26,831 nt of DNA from Alphaproteobacteria bacterium. GTDB lineage: Bacteria > Pseudomonadota > Alphaproteobacteria > RF32 > CAG-239. Below the pieces are notes generated by a model. The model searched no databases. It saw only the letters and a program-made list of their open reading frames with translations, and was not told the DNA's origin. Shown piece by piece: positions 1 through 7,580 of the stretch. Every line of letters begins with the position of its first letter. Position 1 is the stretch's first letter. The stretch is from the NCBI GenBank assembly GCA_017479785.1, contig JAFVBT010000088.1, positions 1 to 26,831 on the forward strand, read 5' to 3'. Made by a program: the position numbers and the translations under genes.

Positions 1-773
1 CCGGTGGCAGCGAAATTTTATTCAATACCGAAGTGATTGATATGCAAAACAGCACCGATAAAATTACCGGCGTGACGATTCGCCGTGCCGACGGAAGCGT
101 ACAAACCATTGAGGCGGATTATGTAATTTCATCTCTGCCGGTGCAAAATTTGTTTCATATGCTGAAAAATGTGCCGCCGGAAACAATGAAAATTGCTGAC
201 GGGCTGATGTATCGTAATTTTCGTTCGGCCGCACTTCTTTTAAATAAGATGAAAATAAAAAACAAATCAAAATACAAAACCGTTAACGGTATTTTGCCGG
301 ATACATGGACGTATATTCAGGAAAGTGATGTTCATGTGGGGCGGCTTCAAATGTATAACAATTGGTCACCGTATCTGGTAAAAAATGATAATCTGGTGTG
401 GATCGGGCTTGAGTATTTTTGCGGCGATGATGATGAAATATGGACAATGCCGAATGCCGAATTTGAACAATTGGCAATAAAAGAGGGTTGTAAAGTCGGA
501 CTGATTGATGAAAAAGATGTTTTGGATATTACTTCGGAAAAACTGGAAAAAGCGTATCCGGCATATTTTGGAACATATAACCGTTTTGATGAGCTGAAAC
601 ATTTTACCGATAAACTCAGTAATTTATATTTAATCGGGCGCAACGGAATGCACAAATACATTAATATTGACCATGTTGTTTTAAGCGGTATTGCCGCAGC
701 CGACAATATTGCCGGAAATATGCCGGATAAAGAAAATATCTGGAACATAGATTTAACTAAATTTTTAGATTAA
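1..773 (+). CDS. FAD-dependent amine-oxidase-like oxidoreductase (C-terminal part, cut by the left edge)
   Basis: The reading frame is open from base 3 to the TAA at 771-773, so the N-terminal part with the dinucleotide-binding GxGxxG fold lies outside the window. What is visible looks like the second half of a flavoprotein of the amine oxidase / protoporphyrinogen oxidase-like group. A segment near the left edge reads GGSEILFNTEV, followed by EADYVISSLP, the typical strand before the substrate domain. Near the end, YLIGRNGMHKYINIDH and then a helix (VLSGIAAADNIAG) match the C-terminal FAD-contacting segment of this group. Relatives often act on lipids, carotenoids or sugar nucleotides, and the substrate cannot be told here. 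GTG at 33 is an internal codon, not the start. About 106 bases separate the stop from dnaJ. The superfamily is fairly sure; the exact function is unknown. Confidence 0.7.
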   Translation, partial: GGSEILFNTEVIDMQNSTDKITGVTIRRADGSVQTIEADYVISSLPVQNLFHMLKNVPPETMKIADGLMYRNFRSAALLLNKMKIKNKSKYKTVNGILPDTWTYIQESDVHVGRLQMYNNWSPYLVKNDNLVWIGLEYFCGDDDEIWTMPNAEFEQLAIKEGCKVGLIDEKDVLDITSEKLEKAYPAYFGTYNRFDELKHFTDKLSNLYLIGRNGMHKYINIDHVVLSGIAAADNIAGNMPDKENIWNIDLTKFLD

Positions 774-879
774 AAAACGGCAAAAAATCTGATTTTCGTG
801 TATTATCGCGTTTGCCTCTTGCTTTTTAAAAATAAAAACTCTAAATAACGTTGTGTTGAAAGAAAAGAGTTGGAAAACA

Positions 880-1998
880 ATGGCAGATACGGAATACTAT
901 GACTTATTGGGTGTGAGCCCGAATGCATCGCAAGATGAAATTAAAAAGGCTTTTCGCAAAATGGCAATGAAATACCATCCGGACAGAAATCCGGGCGACA
1001 AAGAAGCCGAGCAAAAGTTTAAAAAAATCAATGAAGCATACGAAGTTTTAAAAGATGACCAAAAACGTGCGGCGTATGACCATTACGGCAAAGAAGGCGT
1101 TACGGGCATGGGCGGTATGGGCGGCAATCCTTTCGGCGGCGGATTCGCCGATATCTTCAATGATATTTTTTCCGAGTTTATGGGTGGCGGCAACGGCGGT
1201 CGTAATTCATATACACAACGCGGCAGTGATTTGCGTTATAACTTAAATATCACACTGGAAAAAGCTTTTACAGGTTCGGAAGAAGAAATTACTTTCCCAA
1301 CTACGGAAGAATGCGAGGCTTGTCACGGGAATGGCACTAAAGACGGCAATATGCCGGAAGAATGCGATATGTGTCACGGCAGCGGTAAAGTGCGTCGGCA
1401 ACAGGGCGGTTTTTTTGTTTTTGAAACAACGTGTCCGAATTGCGGCGGTAGCGGGCGCAAAATAAAAGATGCTTGTCCGGAATGCCATGGCAGCGGACAG
1501 AAAAAAGTCAATAAAAAGCTGAAGATAAAAATTAAACCCGGTGTTGAAAGTAATATGCGTATTCGGATTCCGGGCGAGGGATTGGCCGGTGTTCATGGCG
1601 GTGAAAACGGCGATTTGTATGTCGGAATTATGATTGAGCCGCATAAACTTTATGAGCGCAACGGTGATGATTTATATACGGCGATTCCTATATCCGTAAG
1701 CTGTGCAATTTTGGGCGGAAAAGTTGAAATTCCGGGGATTGACGGCGAAAAGGTAACCGTGGAAATTCCGGCCGGTACGCAAAATGATGCCTTAGTCAAA
1801 GTTAAAGGCGAGGGCATGCATCTGTACGATTCGGAACGCCGAGGTGATTTGTATGTCAGCGTAAAAGTAATTGTGCCGACAAAGTTGACAGCTAAACAAA
1901 AAGAGCTGATGGAAGCTTTTCGTGCCGAATGTAAAGATGATTGCGCACAACCGGAAATAAAGGGCTTTTTTGATAAAATCAAAGACCTTTTTGCGTAG
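880..1998 (+). CDS. dnaJ: Chaperone protein DnaJ (Hsp40)
   Basis: Co-chaperone that stimulates the ATPase of DnaK and delivers unfolded clients to it in the cytoplasm. All parts of a class I DnaJ are present in 372 residues, close to the 376 of E. coli. The J domain (about 4-70) carries the HPD motif at residues 33-35. A Gly/Phe-rich linker (GGMGGNPFGGGF) follows. Four CxxCxGxG zinc motifs come next (CEACHGNG, CDMCHGSG, CPNCGGSG, CPECHGSG), then the C-terminal substrate-binding domain. I chose ATG 880 because the protein then begins MADTEYYDLLGV, as in the family, and GGA lies a few bases upstream. The in-frame GTG at 853 would add nine unlikely residues. dnaK is not adjacent in the window. 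The gene converges on the Lon-like gene with 14 bases between the stops and no visible hairpin terminator. Confidence 0.97.
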   Translation: MADTEYYDLLGVSPNASQDEIKKAFRKMAMKYHPDRNPGDKEAEQKFKKINEAYEVLKDDQKRAAYDHYGKEGVTGMGGMGGNPFGGGFADIFNDIFSEFMGGGNGGRNSYTQRGSDLRYNLNITLEKAFTGSEEEITFPTTEECEACHGNGTKDGNMPEECDMCHGSGKVRRQQGGFFVFETTCPNCGGSGRKIKDACPECHGSGQKKVNKKLKIKIKPGVESNMRIRIPGEGLAGVHGGENGDLYVGIMIEPHKLYERNGDDLYTAIPISVSCAILGGKVEIPGIDGEKVTVEIPAGTQNDALVKVKGEGMHLYDSERRGDLYVSVKVIVPTKLTAKQKELMEAFRAECKDDCAQPEIKGFFDKIKDLFA

Positions 1999-2012
1999 CT
2001 TAATGTGGCAGG

Positions 2013-4448
2013 CTAAATTTTTCCGCAAGTTTCGCAAGCGTATTTGCGATAGTCTTCGTAGAATTCCTGCAGGCTTTGTTTTACCAGATAATTTACCGAA
2101 CCTTTCGGATAATTACCTTTTGCATCTGCCTTTCCGACTTTTTTACCGGTCAAAATTTCAATGCCGTCATCAACCGTATCAATGGCGTAAATGGTGAATT
2201 TACCGTCTTCAACGGCTTGCACAATATCGGAACGCAGCATTAAATCATCAATATTTGTGCGCGGAATAATAACACCCTGCTTGCCGGTTAAACCTTCATG
2301 CATGCAAACATCATAAAAGCCTTCTATCTTTTCGTTCACACCGCCGATAGGTTGAATTTCGCCGAACTGATTGATGGAACCCGTTACACCGAAATTTTGT
2401 TTTATCGGCAGACCGGTTATGGCCGAGATTAAGCAGTAATACTCGGTGGAAGATGCGCTGTCACCGTCCACACCGCCGTATGATTGCTCAAACACAATTG
2501 AGGCCGATAAGGACAATGGCGAATGTTTGGCAAAGCGGTTGGCAATCAATGATTTTAAGATAAGTACGCCTTTGGTGTGTATCGGGCCGCTGAGTTCAAT
2601 TTCGCGCTCAATATCCACAAAATCACCGCTGCCCATGCGTACTTGAGCGGTAATGCGTGAAGGTTTACCGAAAGAATAATTGGAAAAATCATAAACCACC
2701 AGACCATTGATTTGCCCGACGCGTTCGCCCTTAACATCAATTAAAATCGTGCCTTTTTGGATTTCTTCAAGCATGGATTTTTTAACACGATCGGCACGAT
2801 AAATTTGTGCTTCAATAGCTTGTTCTATGTGATTTTTGCCTATTTGTTTGGCATTGGATTTGCGTGCCCAATAGTCGGATTCGCGCAACAAATCACCGAT
2901 GGATGAAATATGTGCCGTCAGTTTTCCGGCATTTCCGGCTAAGCGCGCGGCATATTCAATAACACGTGCGACAGCCTGCCGGTTAAGAGAGCGCAGACCT
3001 TTCTTTTTGGATAGGGAACCTATAAGTTTTGCATATTCACATTCATTATAATCCGTCCGATCCATAATCATACCGAAATCGGCTTCCACTTTGAAGAAAT
3101 CACGAAAATCAGGATCGCGTTCGCAGAGCAATTCATAAATTTCAAAATCACCGGTCAGCACAACTTTCACATCAAGCGGAATCGGTTCCGGATCAAGAGA
3201 AATGGTCGTAAAGCTGGTTTCTTCGCTTGGGGCCTCAATTTTAATTTGTTTGGAACTGATGGCGCGTTTTAAGGAATCCCACGCAAAAGGCTGTTCCAAA
3301 ACCTTGCGGGCATCAAGGAGTAAAAAACCGCCGTTGGCACGGTGCAAAGCTCCGGCTTTGATGAGTGTAAAATCGGTAAGCAAAGCACCATATTGTTGAA
3401 TGCGTTCAACCTTCCCGACCAAATTGCCTTGCGTCGGGTGATCTAAGGTGACAATCGGCGCACCGGAATTCGGCGCGTTTTTAACGATCACATTAACTTT
3501 TAAACGATCAAATTTATCATCTTCCGGCTGTTTCATTTTGCTGAGCAGATTCTGTAACGGATCTTCATCGGTACCGGCAGTTATAACTTTTTCTTTTTCC
3601 TCCGGCACAAATTCATCAACATTTTCCAGAATATGTTTCTGTACTGATTTTAAAAATTTGGTAGCACTGGCATAAGGTTTATATTTTTGGCGCAAAGCAT
3701 CAATCGGGTCTTTGACCGCGGCCTTTACCATTTTTTCGCGCAATGCATCAATTTCTTTCTTTTGCTTATCTTCCCAACGCGGTAAATCTTGAGTTGCATT
3801 TTCAATTTCTTCCTGCATTGCATTTAAGTCTTCCATAATCAGATTTTTTTCATCATCCGGAAGTTCGTCAAAAGCATCAGGGCTTAAAACTTCACCATCT
3901 TTCATCGGCGCAACGACCAACCCCATTTGCATGTGCAGCAAGGATACGCGTTTGCCTTTGGCTTTCTTTTGTAAAATGCTGATATATTCATCTTTTTTGG
4001 ATTTATATTTTTGCCGAACAATTGCAACGGCCGCTTTATATTCTTCCGTTTCAATCAATGCCGGAAGAACCGTGGAAAGCCGATTTATCAGTTCATCAAC
4101 GTCTTTGGCAAAATTGGAGGCTTGTCCGGCCGGAAAACTGATGGCAATAGGCTTGTAGGATTCTTCAAAATTATAAACATAAGCCCAATCGTTCGGTGTT
4201 GGACGATTTTGTGCCTCTTTTTCCAAAATTCTTTTTACCAAGCTTGTTTTGCCGGTTCCTTCCGGTCCCAAGCAAAACAGGTTATAACCTCTTGATTTGA
4301 TATGTATGCCGAGCTCAACGGCGCTGATGGCGCGGTCTTGTCCTAGAGCTGACAAGCGTTCTTCCAATTCAGCCGTAGTTTTGAAACCGAATTTTGAAGT
4401 GTCACATTTACGATAAAGTTGGTTAGAAGTTAATTTTGTAATAGCCAT
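2013..4448 (-). CDS. Lon-family ATP-dependent serine protease (AAA_32 / LonB-LonC-like)
   Basis: 811-residue AAA+ protease of the type with an AAA_32-like ATPase region and a C-terminal Lon protease domain. It is not the classical LonA, because the N-terminal substrate domain is absent. Walker A is GPEGTGKT (61-68), and a Walker-B-like stretch ANGGFLLLDA lies near 371-380. Between them, about 130-300, is a long charged, probably coiled-coil insertion. The proteolytic Ser-Lys pair is Ser664 (DGDSAS) and Lys707 (GGVNEK). Their 43-residue spacing equals that of E. coli Lon (Ser679/Lys722). The protein ends with a CETC motif (ACETCGKI) of unknown purpose. No membrane segment is evident, so it is probably a cytosolic quality-control or regulatory protease. 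The likely start is ATG 4448, with an AGGA about ten bases upstream. It is divergent from the TPR gene at 4518 across 69 bases. Confidence 0.92.
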   Translation of the reverse strand: MAITKLTSNQLYRKCDTSKFGFKTTAELEERLSALGQDRAISAVELGIHIKSRGYNLFCLGPEGTGKTSLVKRILEKEAQNRPTPNDWAYVYNFEESYKPIAISFPAGQASNFAKDVDELINRLSTVLPALIETEEYKAAVAIVRQKYKSKKDEYISILQKKAKGKRVSLLHMQMGLVVAPMKDGEVLSPDAFDELPDDEKNLIMEDLNAMQEEIENATQDLPRWEDKQKKEIDALREKMVKAAVKDPIDALRQKYKPYASATKFLKSVQKHILENVDEFVPEEKEKVITAGTDEDPLQNLLSKMKQPEDDKFDRLKVNVIVKNAPNSGAPIVTLDHPTQGNLVGKVERIQQYGALLTDFTLIKAGALHRANGGFLLLDARKVLEQPFAWDSLKRAISSKQIKIEAPSEETSFTTISLDPEPIPLDVKVVLTGDFEIYELLCERDPDFRDFFKVEADFGMIMDRTDYNECEYAKLIGSLSKKKGLRSLNRQAVARVIEYAARLAGNAGKLTAHISSIGDLLRESDYWARKSNAKQIGKNHIEQAIEAQIYRADRVKKSMLEEIQKGTILIDVKGERVGQINGLVVYDFSNYSFGKPSRITAQVRMGSGDFVDIEREIELSGPIHTKGVLILKSLIANRFAKHSPLSLSASIVFEQSYGGVDGDSASSTEYYCLISAITGLPIKQNFGVTGSINQFGEIQPIGGVNEKIEGFYDVCMHEGLTGKQGVIIPRTNIDDLMLRSDIVQAVEDGKFTIYAIDTVDDGIEILTGKKVGKADAKGNYPKGSVNYLVKQSLQEFYEDYRKYACETCGKI

Positions 4449-4465
4449 TTTAAAAAAATCCTATA

Positions 4466-4493
4466 TTATCACTATAATTATGGTTAATATAAT
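4466..4493 (+). promoter_or_regulatory. Candidate sigma70-type promoter for the TPR gene cluster
   Basis: In the 69-base divergent gap, TTATCA at 4466-4471 and a perfect TATAAT at 4488-4493 are separated by 16 bases, which would start a transcript about 20 bases before the ATG at 4518. A second TATAAT at 4473-4478 has no good -35 partner. The gap must also hold the promoter for the minus-strand Lon-like gene, for which I see only weak matches. AT-rich sequence gives such matches by chance, so this is tentative. Confidence 0.4.
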
Positions 4494-4517
4494 CACTAAA
4501 AAGCTAACATAATGTAA

Positions 4518-6011
4518 ATGTTTGAAAAATATTTTGAATATGGATTATTGTTGTTTTTGTTCGGCATACTTATTATGCCGTATGCTGTTTGGCGTGTGCA
4601 TACAAAATTGCGTTATTTACAAAAATTGGCACGTATTAATGTTATGAAACAGCAACAGACACTGCCGGATAAAGCCTTTTTTTCCTCGGATATTTTGAAT
4701 ATTGCCGTCAAGAAACTTTACTTTAGCAAAAGTAAAAAAGCACAAAAAGCATTGGCTCGTTTGATTGGCGGTAAAGTAAAATCTGCGGCAGAATATTTTT
4801 ATAAAAAAGATCTGCAATTATCTCTTTTGTTGACGGCACATGATGATACCGAACACACATACAGACAAATGAAAAATCTCAAGAAGTGCATATGGATAGA
4901 ATCTCAACAATACGGAATATATTTCCCGATATTGATGCATTTGATGCATGATCAAAAAAAATTCAGAAGCAGTTATGAGAAAGTTCAAAAGAAGATGAAA
5001 TTTCGTAAAAGTGATTCACTTGATGCCTGCAATAAATACATATCGTCCTGTGTATATTTGCAAGAGGGAGACATGCTTTCGGCATCTCAAAATGCTTCTG
5101 CCGCACTTAAAATTTTTCAAAAATATCACTATTCAGCCGAGGAAGCTGAAACATACTTGTTATTGGCAGAGATATATCGTTTGAGTTGTGTTAATGACGT
5201 TGCTTATTCAATGTTGCAGTCAGCCCTTAAAATATATCGGACTCAAAAATTACGGCGCTGTGAGGCGGAAACAATTGCTTTAATAGGCCGGCAGTTTTTA
5301 TTTGAAAACAGGTATGAAGAAGCTTTGGCAAAATATGATGAAGCATTACAGATAGCACCGAATGATAATCTAAAAGCCGACATTTATAATCAGTTGGCTC
5401 TTGTGTTTATTGCGCAAGACAGCCTTATTAAAGCCGCAAAATATATCAAAATTGCTCTGGATATTGCGATGAAAAAAGGAAACAAACACAGAATTGCTTT
5501 CAGTCGGCAGTTATATGGGCATATTGCCTTTAATCGGCAGAATTATATCCTTGCGCGTCGTCATTTTGTTGCCGCAGCCGATTTGTATAAGAAACAACAG
5601 AATAAATCCGCATATTTTGAATGTTTGTATTTGACTGCCGAAACATATTATAAGAGGGAAAAATATAAGACGGCCGAAAATATTTTGCGCCGAATTTTAA
5701 ATACCGGAAATTTATACGATCACAGCTTTCATATGGCAAATGTGTACAGTTTGTTAGGGTTGATTTATATGCAAATCGGAGATTACGAACGTGCTAAAGC
5801 TTTGCTTTTACAATCACTGAATTTGGAGCATAGCAATAATCGCAGCGAAGGACTGACGGCCGATTATGCAAATTTAGCATTGATTGAAGCGAAATGCGGT
5901 AATTTATCATCAGCAGAGAAAAATTTACAAACGGCGCGCGAATATGCACAAAAAACGGGGAACGACGAGCTCGTGAGGCTGATTGAAAATCAACCGAAAC
6001 CTTTGACTTAA
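4518..6011 (+). CDS. Membrane-anchored TPR protein of unknown function
   Basis: 497 residues. A hydrophobic segment at about 8-26 (YGLLLFLFGILIMPYAVW) is followed at once by basic residues (RVHTKLRYLQKLAR). By the positive-inside rule the rest of the protein should lie in the cytoplasm. From about residue 195 to the end the sequence is a run of roughly seven or eight tetratricopeptide repeats. They show as repeated patterns such as AETYLLLAEIYR, ADIYNQLALVF, NVYSLLGLIYMQIGDYERAKALL and ADYANLALIEAKCGNLSSAEKNL. TPR solenoids bind other proteins; no catalytic domain is visible. The start at ATG 4518 has no convincing ribosome-binding site but places the membrane segment properly. The stop TAA overlaps an ATG (TAATG at 6009-6013), which suggests coupling to the next gene. 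I do not recognise a named family. Confidence 0.75.
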   Translation: MFEKYFEYGLLLFLFGILIMPYAVWRVHTKLRYLQKLARINVMKQQQTLPDKAFFSSDILNIAVKKLYFSKSKKAQKALARLIGGKVKSAAEYFYKKDLQLSLLLTAHDDTEHTYRQMKNLKKCIWIESQQYGIYFPILMHLMHDQKKFRSSYEKVQKKMKFRKSDSLDACNKYISSCVYLQEGDMLSASQNASAALKIFQKYHYSAEEAETYLLLAEIYRLSCVNDVAYSMLQSALKIYRTQKLRRCEAETIALIGRQFLFENRYEEALAKYDEALQIAPNDNLKADIYNQLALVFIAQDSLIKAAKYIKIALDIAMKKGNKHRIAFSRQLYGHIAFNRQNYILARRHFVAAADLYKKQQNKSAYFECLYLTAETYYKREKYKTAENILRRILNTGNLYDHSFHMANVYSLLGLIYMQIGDYERAKALLLQSLNLEHSNNRSEGLTADYANLALIEAKCGNLSSAEKNLQTAREYAQKTGNDELVRLIENQPKPLT

Positions 6012-6032
6012 TGCTTTACATTTATATCCGAA

Positions 6033-7496
6033 TTGTATAAAGTCAAAAACGAATACAAAGTATATTTAACGACAGGCAACGGAAAAGTGACATACACGGA
6101 GACAATAAAACACTTGTTGGAGCAGCTGCAAAAATATCTTTCGACTGATTTAAGCCGAGAAAATGTAATCGCGCGCCTGTCGGCCAGATATGAGCGTATT
6201 CATAACGCGGTTGTGGAAGAATTCGGCATAAACGGCTTATATATTCTGGCGGCATTTGTTTTCTTTTTGATTTTAATTATATTCATATACATTAAGTCGG
6301 TGGTGGATACTTTCAGAACAACGCGGGTTTTGGAAGAAACAAACGAGGAAAATGAAGGTTTGTTTTATACATATGGTGAAAATGCTGCCGATAGCGAAGA
6401 AGGAGCAAACGAAAGAGAAAAACAGCATAATGATTTGCCAATGATAGATATGCAGGAAGAATATGCCGATTTCTCATCGGAGGAAGCCTTATCAAGAAGC
6501 TTGCTTGCAAAATCAGCCGTTTCTGATGATATTTTGAACGTTTCCAGAGACTATAAAGAGCTGAAAGAAAAAATGTCACGTCATGCAAAACAGTCGCAAA
6601 CTCTTTGGAGCTATGTAAGCAATTCTCGGGCCAATGTTGAAATTAACAAAACAGATGACATGTCGGAAAGGATTCCTTTGAGCGATGAACAGCGTAAAAA
6701 ACGCGAGATTCACAATCTAATCACCGTTATTTTGGACTTACTCGGTCGCAAAGTCAGTGTTTCTAAAATTGCTCAAGTTGTTTTTTTCTATAATCAGGAA
6801 AAATACAGTGAGCAAGATGTTATTCAAATTATACAAACCATACGTGATTTCATCGGCTTATGTAATGCCGGACATTTTGATTTGCTTCCGCAGACGGAGA
6901 AAATACCGACCGGTAAGGAAGCAGTTTACGCATGGGCTCACGGAGATACAACTCCGTGTTTGACACTGTTGCAGGCATACTTGAATATGTTGATGTCACA
7001 AAGTACGCAGGAACAAGGATTGATGCGTGATATGACATATGCTCAGGCAGCAAATTGCGCTTGTATTATGGGGAATATCGCCCGATTAACTGATGCCGAT
7101 TTGGCTCATAATTCTTTTGAGTTGGCAACGGAATTATCGCCGCACAGCACGAACGCGTGGAGCAATTTGGCCGACGTCTATGCGGCTGAACATAACAAAG
7201 AGAAGGCTATGATTGCTTATCAGACAGTGTTGGATTTGGGGTATGATGTTATGTATGCGTGGCAAATTGCCAATGCTCAGACCTATATGTCCGAATATTA
7301 CGAGAATATGGGGCTGGATGCCAAAGCCGAAGATTTCAGAGAACTCAGCCGTGATTTTTATAAAGAATATGGTATTCGCCAACCGCTGACCATAAAAGAA
7401 AAGGCGGCATATGAATTGATAAATGCTCAAAAAGAACAAAATCTTATGTCAGTGTTGGATAATTTATTAGCCCGTGACGGTGCTTTTGTCAGATAG
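6033..7496 (+). CDS. Second membrane-anchored protein with a C-terminal TPR region, start uncertain
   Basis: Up to 487 residues from the TTG at 6033. A clear membrane segment lies at about 69-91 (GLYILAAFVFFLILIIFIYI), followed by a basic stretch, an acidic and polar linker (about 105-215), a helical region, and TPR-like helices near 370-460 (AWSNLADVYAAEHNKEKAMIAYQTVLDLG, split here as two helices). The order resembles the neighbouring TPR protein: one anchor, then a probably cytoplasmic interaction domain. No ATG lies in frame before the membrane segment. Possible starts are TTG 6033, GTG 6087, or TTG 6114 (GGAG at 6098-6101). Alternatively the true start may be ATG 6011, with a one-base indel before 6038. 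Function unknown; co-transcription with the preceding gene (21-base gap) is likely. Confidence 0.68.
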   Translation: MYKVKNEYKVYLTTGNGKVTYTETIKHLLEQLQKYLSTDLSRENVIARLSARYERIHNAVVEEFGINGLYILAAFVFFLILIIFIYIKSVVDTFRTTRVLEETNEENEGLFYTYGENAADSEEGANEREKQHNDLPMIDMQEEYADFSSEEALSRSLLAKSAVSDDILNVSRDYKELKEKMSRHAKQSQTLWSYVSNSRANVEINKTDDMSERIPLSDEQRKKREIHNLITVILDLLGRKVSVSKIAQVVFFYNQEKYSEQDVIQIIQTIRDFIGLCNAGHFDLLPQTEKIPTGKEAVYAWAHGDTTPCLTLLQAYLNMLMSQSTQEQGLMRDMTYAQAANCACIMGNIARLTDADLAHNSFELATELSPHSTNAWSNLADVYAAEHNKEKAMIAYQTVLDLGYDVMYAWQIANAQTYMSEYYENMGLDAKAEDFRELSRDFYKEYGIRQPLTIKEKAAYELINAQKEQNLMSVLDNLLARDGAFVR

Positions 7497-7520
7497 CGGG
7501 GTACATTATGCCGAAACTAC

Positions 7521-7548
7521 TTGAAGTATCATATTTTTTATGTAACAT
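7521..7548 (+). promoter_or_regulatory. Weak candidate promoter before the MORN-repeat gene
   Basis: In the 84-base gap before the gene at 7581, TTGAAG (7521-7526) and TAACAT (7543-7548) lie 16 bases apart, each matching four of six consensus positions. They would give a leader of about 25 bases. The gene may also be transcribed from upstream. The ribosome-binding site GGAGA (7569-7573) is clear, seven bases before ATG 7581. Confidence 0.25.
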
Positions 7549-7580
7549 GAAAATATCGTTTACTTTCCGGAGAAAATCCT

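Noticed and set aside
853..879. GTG 853 as start of dnaJ
   Set aside because: Adds nine residues foreign to DnaJ; ATG 880 gives the usual MADTEYYDLLGV start.
774..879. Terminator or promoter between the oxidoreductase gene and dnaJ
   Set aside because: The stretch is AT-rich with T and A runs but has no GC-rich stem followed by a U tract, and no -35/-10 pair better than chance.
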